In this document: positions 1-10,270 of the stretch, piece by piece
Layout: each line of letters begins with the position of its first letter
Position numbering within the stretch: position 1 is the first letter of the stretch
Source of the DNA: Stenopsyche tienmushanensis
Lineage: Eukaryota > Arthropoda > Insecta > Trichoptera > Stenopsychidae
Length of the DNA: 64,000 nucleotides
Reading direction: 5' to 3'
Assembly (NCBI GenBank): GCA_008973525.1
Contig: WACJ01000523.1
Span: 1,488,001 to 1,552,000, forward strand
Notes under the pieces: model-generated
What the model was told of the DNA's origin: nothing
The model's input: the letters and a program-made list of their open reading frames with translations, nothing else
Databases searched by the model: none
Program-made: the position numbers and the translations under genes

Positions 1-1246
1 AGGATGCCATTTTTTACCAAAAGCTATTATTGATTTTGCATCAATTGGTTTTTTACAATTTTCACAACGGGGTGCAAAATTATTAGTATAACAAGAAGTG
101 CAGTATGGTTCTCCATTTTTCTCCATAAAACTTAAACCAGCCAATCGTTGCTTACAATCCATGCAAACAAAATGTTCTTCGTGCCAACATACATCCAATG
201 CCTTGATTATTCTCTGTAATAATAATGTTAAATTCATTTACTTCTGTAATTTGAATGGATTGGTCAATTGATTTGATAAATTAAATATTATAAATGAATA
301 CTTACGCCTACAAGCGGTTCTTTACAGCTGTGACATTTGCTTGCATGAAGTTTTAAAAAGTCCATTGCACAATAAATCTTTCCATCTTTCTCATGAAAGC
401 TTCCATCAATTGGCTTCTTGCATTCCAAACAGGCAAAATGTTCTGGATGCCACGCTTTATTCAAGGCTGTAATTATCTATAATATTCATATTCCCTATTA
501 GAATTAAGATATTATAAGAAAGTGTTCATTTTATGGAAAGTACGACGGTGGGCTGAAAACTAACGCACACAGGCTTATAGACCGCGAACGAAATGATCTT
601 CAGAAGTGCACCAGATGGCATGTGGAAGTATTTCCCTTAATTTGAGATTTGAGGTCGTTAGGTTCATCCTAAAGCGGAAGTATGGAGATGTGTTCAAGTG
701 CTATGTCAAGGCAACTTCTTGAACAGCGTACTGTTATCGAATTTTTATCTGCTGAAGAAGTGACTTCCACTGATTTTCATCGTCGTTTAAAGGTTGTTTA
801 TGTTGATGGTGCTGTTAATAGATCACAATGTAAAACGATGTGTATTAAAATTTCGTCGTGAATGAGATGAAGGCAGCTGTTAAGTCCTGCATTCAATTTT
901 TCAGAAGAATTTTTCAGTGATGGAATGGAAAAACTTGTTACAAATTGGGAGAAATGTGTTGGCCTTAACAGTGACTATGTTGAAAAATAAATATATGATT
1001 TTGAAACTTAAGAATTGTACTTTAATATACTTTTTGGTCGATCTTGCAATTTGTTTTTTTTTTCGCGCTCTGCAAAAATGCGTGCACTAATTTTCAGCCT
1101 ACCCTCATATAATATTCATCAAGATTATGTTAAATATAATATAATACTGAATACTATTTGACCTTGCCGACTATGAGTTTATTACATCCATGGCAAATAT
1201 CGCTCTTCCTGATATATTCCTTAGCAAAGATGCTTTTGTCATCAGG
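1..1246 (-). CDS. LIM-domain protein, C-terminal part (gene runs off the left edge)
   Basis: Three minus-strand exons are read: 1246-1163 (28 codons), 476-306 (57 codons) and 213 to beyond 1. All junctions are phase 0 with AG acceptors and GT donors. The first carries CHGC, the first zinc pair of LIM1. The second continues with WHPEHFACLEC and YCAMD, then starts LIM2 with CHSC. The third gives WHEEHFVCMDC and YCTSCY, then LIM3 with CENC and KKWHP. The spacing fits tandem LIM zinc fingers, which bind protein partners. The arrangement resembles LIM-only, paxillin or Hic-5 type proteins of focal adhesions and muscle, but I cannot fix the subfamily. The intron between 476 and 1163 holds a dead mariner. 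Upstream exons are unclear because the LIM1 half-exon is amplified (see 1317-2931). Confidence 0.85.
543..1107 (+). mobile_element. Internally deleted mariner element in the LIM gene intron
   Basis: TA target duplications (541-542 and 1108-1109) flank inverted ends sharing GGCTGAAAA and TAGTGCAC-like motifs. Near 704 the plus strand reads SRQLLEQRTVIEFL followed by a HRRLKVVYVDG-like stretch, the N-terminal helix-turn-helix of mariner transposase. Near 900 it jumps to EFFSDGMEKLV and WEKCVGLNSDYVEK, the transposase C-terminus. The catalytic centre is missing, so the element is non-autonomous. Confidence 0.85.
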
Positions 1247-1316
1247 CTGAAAAACAAATAGTTTGTAAAAATTATCACTCTTCGAAATGTAATATAATAT
1301 TGAATTTTTTTAATAC

Positions 1317-2931
1317 ATTTTCGGTTATGGGGTTATCACATCCATGGGAATTTTCATTCTCATTGATATCATCCTTAGGAGAGATGCTTTTATCATTAAA
1401 CTGAAAATATACAATTTGTAAAAACCATCACTCTTCGAAATATAACATAATATTGAATTATTTAATACATTTTCGGTTATGGGCTTATCACATCCATGGG
1501 AAATATCGTTCTCCTTGATATTATCTTTAGCAGAGATGCTTTTGTCATCAAACTGAAAAACAAATAGTTTGTAAAAATCATCACTCTTCGAAATGAAATA
1601 TAATATTGAATATTATATTACCTTTTCGGTTATGGGGTTATCACATCCATGGGAAATTTCGTTCTCCTTGATATTATCTTTAGCAGAGATGCTTTTGTCA
1701 TCAAACTGAAAAACAAATAGTTTGTAAAAATCTTCACTCTTCGAAATTAAATATAATATTGAATATTATTTTACCTTTTCGGTTATGGGGTTATCACATC
1801 CATGGGAAATATCGTTCTCCTTGATATCATCTTTAGCAGAGATGCTTTTGTCATCAAACTGAAAAACAAATAGTTTGTAAAAATCATCACTCTTCGAAAT
1901 GTAATATAATATTGAATTTTTTAATACATTTTCGGTAATGGGGTTATCACATCCATGGGAAATTTCGTTCTCCTTGATATTATCATTAGCAGAGATGCTT
2001 TTGTCATCAAACTGAAAAACAAATAGTTTGTAAAAATCTTCACTCTTCGAAATTAAATATAATATTGAATATTATTTTACCTTTTCGGTAATGGGGTTAT
2101 CACATCCATGGGAAATTTCGTTCTCCTTGATATTATCTTTGGCAGAGATGCTTTTGTCATCAAACTGAAAAACAAATAGTTTGTAAAAGTCATCACTCTT
2201 CGAAATGTAATATAATATTGAATTTTTTTAATACATTTTCGGTAATGGGGTTATCACATCCATGGGAAATTTCGTTCTCCTTGATATTATCATTAGCAGA
2301 GATGCTTTTGTCATCAAACTGAAAAACAAATAGTTTGTAAAAATCTTCACTCTTCGAAATTAAATATAATATTGAATATTATTTTACCTTTTCGGTAATG
2401 GGGTTATCACATCCATGGGAAATTTCGTTCTCCTTGATATTATCTTTAGCAGAGATGCTTTTGTCATCAAACTGAAAAACAAATAGTTTGTAAAAATCTT
2501 CACTCTTCGAAATTAAATATAATATTGAATATTATTTTACCTTTTCGGTAATGGGGTTATCACATCCATGGGAAATTTCGTTCTCCTTGATATTATCTTT
2601 AGCAGAGATGCTTTTGTCATCAAACTGAAAAACAAATAGTTTGTAAAAATCATCACTCTTCGAAATGTAATATAATATTGAATTTTTTTAATACATTTTC
2701 GGTAATGGGGTTATCACATCCATGGGAAATTTCGTTCTCCTTGATATTATCATTAGCAGAGATGCTTTTGTCATCAAACTGAAAAACAAATAGTTTGTAA
2801 AAATCTTCACTCTTCGAAATTAAATATAATATTGAATATTATTTTACCTTTTCGGTAATGGGGTTATCACATCCATGGGAAATTTCGTTCTCCTTGATAT
2901 TATCTTTAGCAGAGATGCTTTTGTCACCAAA
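1317..2931 (-). repeat. Tandem array of eleven 84-nt exons (LIM1 half-exon copies)
   Basis: Eleven copies of an 84-nt exon lie at 1317-1400, 1469-1552, 1622-1705, 1775-1858, 1928-2011, 2081-2164, 2235-2318, 2388-2471, 2541-2624, 2695-2778 and 2848-2931. The period is 152-154 bp. Every copy keeps a TTTTCAG-like acceptor, a GT donor, exactly 28 codons and phase 0 at both ends, with no stop. Each reads roughly FDDKSISAKDNIKENE followed by ISHGCDNPITEK, with the last residue Lys or Asn. The canonical relative at 1163-1246 has CHGC; here the first cysteine is Ser. Spacer introns are nearly as similar as the exons, so amplification is recent or homogenised. They could be serial coding exons, alternative LIM1 half-fingers, or unused copies. 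Confidence 0.85.
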
Positions 2932-3139
2932 CTGAAAAACAAATAGCTTGTAAAAATCATCACTCTTCAATCCTTCATAATTCATAAAAATCCTCAAGAA
3001 AAGAAATGAAAAGCAACGGAGCTGAGTTTGTAGATTTTGATTTTCAACGAATGCATTTTAGAAAACTTTCTTTTCATAAAAAAATATTATATTCATCAAG
3101 CTTTTGTTAAATATAATATAATGCTGAATACTATTTTAC

Positions 3140-3222
3140 CTTGTTGGCTATGGGCTTATTATATCCATGGCAAATTTCGCTCACCTTGATATCTTCTTTA
3201 GCAGAGATATTTTGATTTCAAA
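3140..3222 (-). pseudogene. Outermost, frameshifted copy of the repeated LIM half-exon
   Basis: This copy is 83 nt, one base short of the 84-nt unit, so it breaks the frame. It keeps the first zinc ligand Cys but changes the second (CHGY in place of CHGC). Splice-like ends remain. It sits 292 bp beyond the last intact copy, separated by unrelated sequence at about 2960-3090, and looks like an older, decayed member of the array. Confidence 0.65.
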
Positions 3223-3839
3223 CTGAAAAACAGATAGTTTATAAAAATAATTCATTCATCGTTCATTCATTCAATAATTCTTAAAGATTTTCAAGAAAAG
3301 GAATAAAAAGCAGCAGAAAAGAATCTGTAGATTTCAAACATTTCAAATAACACTCGCTAAAAACGTTGATGTTTAATCATTACAAAATGTGTGGAATACT
3401 TCAGTGTCTATCATTCAAAACGAAACTCTGAAATAAATTACGATCGAATCAAATAGAATTTTCATTAATATGAAAAAAGTTATGAACATTTTTGTGCACG
3501 GAATCAAAAATAGCCAGATGAGTGCGGGATTACGTGCTATCGTTTGAATTCAACGGCGCCCTGAGTGTTAACACGTAGGCAGCTAAGATACGATATATCG
3601 TAGAATGCGATCCGGTCGAGCCATGCTATCGGATTTATATTATCTGCGCGCAGTGGTTGAAAACATTTTTTACGTATTAAATATATAAAATGAACTAAAA
3701 AAATAATGGTCACCAGAGGACTGACGGCTGTCGGGCTGCAACAGATAATTGTTGTCTATTATACATGACGATTTCTAACATATTCATTTCAAGTCAGGTA
3801 GATTTGGTAAGATCTATATAAAGCTATTATTTAAAAAAC

Positions 3840-4140
3840 TCACCCAGCCGGCATAAGCTCGCAATAAAATAAAGACAACAATATTTTCGACCGATTGTAA
3901 AATTTAAACAACCACCTCGATCAATCTTCTTCGGACAACTTCGCTTCGTAATGAAAGTTCATAATCGTTCTTTAGACATGTTCAGGTAGGCTTTCGATCG
4001 CGAGGCACTCATTCGTCACATCAGCGGTCCGAAAAGCAGACCGGTTGGACACACAGACCTTGTAGCCATTCCATCCTCTTTTTCGTCCATTTTTTTGCGG
4101 CATTTTCTATCACCTGTACGATCACGGAAGCAGCGTAGGG
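3840..4140. mobile_element. Fragment of a dispersed hAT-like repeat
   Basis: It shares CATAAGCTCGCAATAAA-like sequence, TCTTCTTCGGACAACTTCG and CAGCGGTCCGAAAAGC with copies at 8213-8727 and, inverted, at 16700-17130. The terminal inverted repeats are missing. Confidence 0.6.
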
Positions 4141-4849
4141 TATAGACACTTTCTATCATATAATTTCACGTATTTATTACAGTCGATTTTGTAATTGCTC
4201 GAACTTGCCGTGCATTTTTTTGTTGTTGATATATTTTATGCAGTTTCAGTTATAGATAACGACGATACTTTAGATTTTTTTCGCGATATCCCACTATCAA
4301 AACTTCATTACTTCTAAAATATCAGTCTTCGAATCGATAGATTGGCCAGAAATCGATAATGGATCAATTGGCGGCGGACATTTGGGCCTGGTATTTCTTT
4401 AAAATCTAGCAAAGCAAAATCTTGTCAAAATTCAAAAATGTTTCTTAAATTGCAGGGTTCGTTAACAAATTCATATAATTCATCAACATTTGAAAGTTTA
4501 TTATTATTTACATCACAATTGTCGAAGGTTATTCGAGTTTCTTGAAGGTAATAGAGGATTTAGGGCGCGAGAGGCGCAATACTTGGCGCAATTTAAATTT
4601 GAAACCCATTTAGTTTTAAGTCTGGAACAAAATCCGATATTCGTCCTTCGATATGCGCGGTTTCCTATTATGATTTCATTGTGTATTTCACAGGATAAAC
4701 ATATTATTTGAGCAATTTCAAAACGCAGTCCCTTGAATAACGCGGTGAATTAAACACTTTTTAATGCCCCCTAAAATTTATGAGGCCTTTGAATAATTCT
4801 ACCACACAATTACGTTGCACAATAAATATTCTTCAGCAGTCCTTGATAG

Positions 4850-5136
4850 CAGGGCCGTAACAAGGGCGTGACAAATCAGGCGCCCGCCACGGGCGCAAAA
4901 CACAGAATACCGACCCGGTCGAAAGTTGCGCATTTTACTCAACCATTCTTTCATCATCGTTATGTTCAAGTATGCCATCCGATCACGAGCTGCTCATTCG
5001 TCATATCAGCTGTCCGAAAAGCGGACCGATTGAGCATGCAAACATTATGGCCACTCCGTCCTCTTTAAGGGCATTTTTAGGGGGGCGTTTAGTTAGATAC
5101 TTGCCACGGGCACTTCGTACCCTAGTTACGGCTCTG
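4850..5136. mobile_element. hAT-like MITE with 8-bp target duplication
   Basis: The ends are inverted: CAGGGCCGTAACAAGGGCG at the left and, read from the right, CAGAGCCGTAACTAGGG. They are flanked by CTTGATAG (4842-4849) and CTCGATAG (5137-5144), an 8-bp duplication with one mismatch. The CAG-type ends and 8-bp duplication are typical of hAT elements. There is no transposase, at 287 bp. Confidence 0.8.
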
Positions 5137-5198
5137 CTCGATAGTATTTTGAAAAACATAATAGCAGCCAAAGGGATAAGATGTCAATCGAAACATAC

Positions 5199-5803
5199 CT
5201 CACTTCTTGTTATTAGATAGTCCATTATCTTCTCTTTGTGGAGCTTTAATTCATAATAATTTTGTAGTAATCAATCGTTGTATATTCATACAGTTCCATG
5301 AAACAAATGTACATTAAGCTGAAAATAAAATAAATTGAGTTAATAAAGTTGATAAAAAAATGTATAATATTACAGTCAACCCTTCTAGAGCGCCCACTTC
5401 GCTTGCAGCAATGGATAAAATACGTAAGACCAATGCCCCCTCGTGCGAGCTAGTCACTTGCACTTGTTAACAAACTAAACACGGAAAAATTTTATATGGG
5501 TGCCTAACTTTTTATAGTGTTTTGCTTCTATAGCGTGGTCCCTATCTTGACGCTATACAAGGGTTGACTGTACAAGATAAAATGTAAAAAGGCTCACCAA
5601 CATAAAAGAGGAATTGCCAAACAGATTGCCGCAGAAAGAAAATTTGTCGACCATATCAAAAGAAGAAGCGATGAAATCAAAATGAAAAATTTGAAAATGT
5701 CAATTTTTAATCTTTCTTTCTTCTCTATTGCTTGATTTATAATCGCTATTAGTTCATCAATTTCTGCGTTTATTTCTTGCGGGTCACTGAGGCGAGTGTG
5801 CTT
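5199..5803 (-). pseudogene. Two-helix membrane protein gene, copy 1 (frameshifted)
   Basis: Two minus-strand exons match copy 2 at 18306-18930. Exon 5803-5598 (206 nt) is open and reads a charged helical segment (DPQEINAEIDELIAI) followed by a hydrophobic helix (FKFFILISSLLLLIWST). It ends in a GTGAGC donor with two bases carried over. Exon 5318-5199 starts with LMYICFMEL in the matching phase but is 120 nt, against 121 nt in copy 2; the one-base deletion introduces an early stop. The family is not recognised. The sequence suggests a small membrane protein with a coiled coil on each side of a helical hairpin. Flanking exons were not found. The shift could also be an assembly error. Confidence 0.5.
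5373..5570. mobile_element. Tc1/pogo-like MITE with TA duplication
   Basis: A perfect inverted end, CAGTCAACCCTT / AAGGGTTGACTG, is flanked by TA at 5371-5372 and 5571-5572. Related copies lie at 39287-39450 and, as a fragment, near 16362-16440. The ends resemble those of pogo/Tigger-type elements. It has no coding capacity. Confidence 0.8.
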
Positions 5804-6777
5804 CTAAAAAATGCAACGGATCTTATAACAAATAAAACGGAGCAAAAACATGCAGGGCTTCGAACAGGAACGGTAAAACCTTTATTTTTGCCGGAACGAA
5901 AACTGTAATCGAACCGATATAAATGTTAGGAATATTTTGAATTGAATCTGAGCAACTTCTCTTTTTTTGCAAGGCAGTCTTTGGAACGTATCCCTCGTGC
6001 AAAAAGAGAATCGGGGTTCTATTAATATTCTATCGATGGTGTATATTCCTCGCGCTCGATTCTTCGGCCCGACGACGAATAATCGTCCGCCAAACAACAG
6101 AATGCAAAATGTTAGAATTCAAATCGTTCTACTCAACCACGTTCAATCGTTTATTTCAATTTAGATAGGAGAGATAATTAAATATGGCTCACTGTCGGGA
6201 AAATGTAATCCATATCGATCGTTTTATCTCTAAATATCGATCGATCAAAACGTCCGTATACCGCAAAGCTCAATCGCTTACTACATTTGTATACCAATTT
6301 TGGTCTAAAGAGCCAAATCGCTATCTTTCATTCCAGTGGCGGATTCACCTATAAGCGCAAAAGGCGCGCGCCTCAGAGCACAAAAATTCGGGGGGGGGCT
6401 CAAACTTAAATCGCGCTAAGGGACTCTAAATCCGCCACTGTTCACTTCTAAATTAATGGAAAACGCGGTTCGAAAACGTTGATATCTCGGGGGCTCGTCG
6501 GAGCGACGTCTCGCAGTCGGAGTCTCTCGTCTCGAAACTATGAAATTAAAGCCCATCGAGAATAAGTTGGGGCTAATTTACGAATCTGGTTCGGACAAAT
6601 GGCGAATCAAAGCCAATAGATAATTCCATCGCTTCAAATCGGTATCGCAAAAATTTGGATTAAAGCGCATTCTTGATAACAGATAGAGATATTAAGTAAA
6701 TGTGAAGTTAATGTCCTCATAGCGGCTCGCATTTCCCAATAGCATACGAATTTATTTATTAAAATAACTGACATTAA

Positions 6778-7380
6778 CCCTTTAATTAGTGAGTTTATTT
6801 TAAATTGACATACACGTAGATGCTATATTCGTATGTGCACCGCTCAACCACTTTTCTCCGAGGACCGCGCAGCGTGAGTCGAGCTTGTATATCAATAAAT
6901 GGAACTTTAACACTATCGATAGCACACGATATTCGTTAATTTTTTCGAGTAAATATAAACAATACGCATGCGTGTCTTCAGTTTTAATAACAAAATAATG
7001 CATTTGTTGAAGCTGCATTTGGACCGATCGATACAATTGAGTTACAAATATAATTACTTTTGTTACCAGGCTGATTTGTGTAGCTTTCTACTATTTATTA
7101 TGATTGTAAGAAGACCACCAACGTTCTAATAAGACCCTATACCTGATGGTTACTGGATGGATTTATTTTGTTGTTATCTGTTGATGATTGATGTGTATTT
7201 AGATGTATGTGGGTACCTTTACAGTACGACATTGCCATTGACGTACGAATGTATGATGAGACGCAAGACACTCTCTCCGTCTCTGTCTCCGATTCACACT
7301 ATCTGTACTCAACGTGCAAGAATGCTCTTTCTGTATCACTTGAATTCGAACGCATATATGCGTAATTCCTAATCAAAGAG
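6778..7380. mobile_element. TTAA-flanked piggyBac-like MITE
   Basis: TTAA lies on both sides (6774-6777, 7381-7384), with CCCTTTAATTAGTGAG at the left and its inverse CTAATCAAAGAG at the right. It belongs to a family with members at 9930, 13577, 43584 and 49972. A TTAA target is the hallmark of piggyBac insertion. Confidence 0.75.
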
Positions 7381-7384
7381 TTAA

Positions 7385-8204
7385 GAAGGTCATTCCTTGC
7401 GAAGGCGCTTTATTTTTCACTTTTATTTTTGCATTAGACGATCCCGGTGTCAGTCCCGGGATCGGGATTTTTAGTAGTTTAAGAAATTACATTGATAAAT
7501 TTGATCAAAAATTACTAATAAGTCCATTTGTTTAATATAAAAAATAATTTGAAGGCAAAATAATCTTATTTATTCAAGAAAAGATAAAAATACATTTCAA
7601 AAATAGATAAATAAAACGACACGGACTGAAACTCGCAAAATTTCCCGACAAATTATTTATTTCCGTCGCTCCAGATGAATACTTATATACTATAATACTT
7701 TGATGTGATTCGTAATTATATTAGGGAGGAATACAAAAATCCTGAACCCCGTATCTATTATATTTCATATCGATATTCCCATTATTAGAGTCGAGGTGTA
7801 GTAAATACATCACCGGTAGGGAAAGGTTAATATAACAATTTGAAAAACATATACGTACTCATTATTATGTATGCATAGATTAAACAGTTACCGCTCCTGA
7901 GCGTCGTCTAAGCTCGCCATGAACGAGTTAAAATGTTCTTTGTCACAGCGGGACAGAGTTGGCAGCACTATGATGGTAAAAAACAGTGCCGAATTAACAT
8001 GCGGTCACAGCGACCGCACAGTTACCCAACTTTTTTCGCTTGATATTTTTCAGGCATTATTCAGGAAAGATATCTACACCCAAAAAAAAAAACTATTTGA
8101 CGTGCATCTTGGACAAATGGAATCATTGGGCCACATTTCTTCGAAGACGGTGCTGGAAATGCTGTTACTGCGAATGCTGAGCGATATCAATCAATCTTGG
8201 ATGA
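7385..8204. other. Gene-free AT-rich stretch
   Basis: No supported gene. An ATG-initiated frame at 7919-8332 (137 codons) resembles nothing I recognise and runs into the hAT-like repeat, so it is not called. A short inverted CCCGG motif lies near 7445-7465. Confidence 0.5.
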
Positions 8205-8212
8205 CTTTTTAT

Positions 8213-8727
8213 CAGGGCCGTAACAAGGGGGTGGCAAAGCAGGCGGCCACCACGAGAGCGCAATTTAACTTGAGGCACAAAACGCAGAATACCGACCTAG
8301 TCAACAGTTGTACGTGGTTTTTTTTATTTTAGTTAACCATTCTACTTTAAATGAATCCCTTAATTTAGTTTAATCCCTCTTTTCTTCGTTATCGTTTAAA
8401 TATTGGGCCAATTCAACCGACATAAGCCCGCAATAAATAAAGACAACAATACTTTCAACCGATTGTAAAATTTAAACAACCCACCCGATTAGTCTTCTTC
8501 GGACAACTTCGTTTTGTAATGAGAATTCGTAATCGTTCTGTAGACATCTTCGGGTATGGCATCCATCCGCGAGGCACTTATTCGTAATGTCAGCGGTCCG
8601 AAAAGCGGACCGGATGGACATACAGACTTTGTGGCCACTCTTTTAGGGATTTCTGCAGCATTTTCGGAGATAAATGAGTATTCGGGGGCTTTTTTGATCG
8701 GTACGATCACGGAATAGGCTAAAGCTC
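8213..8727. mobile_element. hAT-like repeat, longer copy
   Basis: The left end CAGGGCCGTAACAAGGG matches the MITE at 4850. The interior contains the CAGCGGTCCGAAAAGCGGACC block shared with 3840-4140, and the right end reads AAAGCTCTG. The flanking octamers (CTTTTTAT, CTTTTGGT) are only partly similar, so the right boundary is uncertain. Confidence 0.6.
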
Positions 8728-9925
8728 TGCTTTTGGTTTCCTATTACGATTACGCGACATGTAAGCGGAAACACTTCCGAAATGAAAAAATAACAGTTCG
8801 AAGCTCTGCTCTTGGAATTTTTCAATATAAGAATCACTGATCCAGTCCATTATGTCAACACTTAGCATTGATTAACGCTTCATTTTTTTTTAATTGTCAA
8901 AAAACACCCACCGAATCTACTGTCTTACACATATCTCAAATATGCAAAACCACACAAACTGGGCGTTTTCGCTTTTTTTTCTGCCTCTCAGTGTCGTTCG
9001 ATGTAATTTAAATAAACACGATACGAATATTTATCGGTTTGGATTTTTTTTTCATCGAAGGCCTATTTTTTAAAATTAAAAACATTTCCTTTTAGAACCT
9101 TGTTATTGATGGTTTGCATTTTTTTAATCTCATTATCTCAAATATTTTTTCAGTGATGGTTTCCGGAATAAATTATCAAACCACAAATAAGACCTCGTGT
9201 TGTTTTTAATTCTCATGTAAACAAAATGATTTACATAATGTATAAAAGAGAATATTTTTAGTTTCAAGCAGTTGTTTCGTCCTAGTTCGTCGTAGAATAA
9301 ACCTGGTTCGATAACAATTTTTTTTACCAAAGGTTCTACCTTATTCTTGCAATTTCGTCAAAATACTTGTTTAAATTTTATACGTTCTATTATTCTTCTC
9401 GATTTGGTTATTATAATAACAAACGTGGAATCAAATCCCTATAAAATCATTGAAAATTTATTCTGGTCGTCTCTAAATGTTTATTTGAAATTTTTCGAAA
9501 TAAAATTGACAAGGAATTGGCGTACTACATGAATTTTCGCCAACAGCTCTGAAACAAAAAAAAAACAATGCATGGGACTCTTGCGATAGAAGTGTTTTTT
9601 TTAGCTCCTAGGAAAAGTTGATTTTATGCATTCCCTTTATATATTTGTCAACGAAAATTGTAAGATAAAAGTCAAAGTTGTGTTTGTGTAATATATAATA
9701 AAATGGACAGACTACTGATCTAGTGATCGCGTTATGCTTTCTCTTTCCAAACATCTACCGATTAGAATTTCAAAAAGAGACAGAGAAGACATAGAATTAA
9801 AAAAGAATTAAAGCTGTAGATCGAAGAACTAAGTTTTAATGACATTTGTTGACTTAGCTTTCCATTTGATATTGCCTCTTATTGTCATCAATTATCATTT
9901 CCATTTTATTTTTGTTCAATCATAA
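8728..9925. other. Gene-free AT-rich stretch
   Basis: Low-complexity AT-rich DNA with several poly-A and poly-T runs. No splice-consistent coding segment and no recognisable element was seen. Confidence 0.5.
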
Positions 9926-9929
9926 TTAA

Positions 9930-10171
9930 CCCTTTGAGTGGTGAGCTAATTTAAAATCTTCATAGTCTTAGATGCTATATTTGATTGTCCGCCATCTATC
10001 ATCCATACAAATCCACTTATCTGTCAGGATCGCAGCAGTGCGTATGAAGCTTATATTTAACACTCTCTGCGCCCAACGTGAATCGGTGTTGTTTCTCATG
10101 GGCAACGTACAAGAGTGCTCATTCTGAATCACTGGAATTCGTTCGCAAATACGCGATCACCCTACCATACA
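9930..10171. mobile_element. TTAA-flanked MITE, 5' flank of the calpain gene
   Basis: TTAA at 9926-9929 is followed by CCCTTTGAGTGGTGAGC, the family's left end, and a second TTAA follows at about 10172. The right inverted end is eroded. It lies about 100 bp upstream of the calpain start codon, so it may form part of the promoter or 5' UTR. Confidence 0.6.
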
Positions 10172-10270
10172 GGTTAATGCAAATTATTAAAAGCGTAAAA
10201 AATATTTCTTGACCATTCGTATTTTTTTTTCAGATTTGGACCTTAAAAGCTAAAGCTGCATTCTTGAATC

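Larger units (their letters stand above)
3450..7060. repeat. Segmental duplication, copy 1
   Basis: Blocks here match blocks at 18165-22430 in the same order and orientation. Examples are the membrane-protein exons (5199-5803 with 18306-18930), the block starting CAGTCTTTGGAA (5971 with 21546), the block with CTCGGGGGCTCGTCGGAGCG (6486 with 21890) and the TTGTTACCAGGCTG-like end (7060 with 22420). Copy 1 is interrupted between about 3575 and 5165 by hAT-like repeats and by a MITE at 5373-5570. Confidence 0.75.

Noticed and set aside
7919..8332. ATG-initiated 137-codon frame
   Set aside because: It crosses into a hAT-like repeat and shows no recognisable domain.
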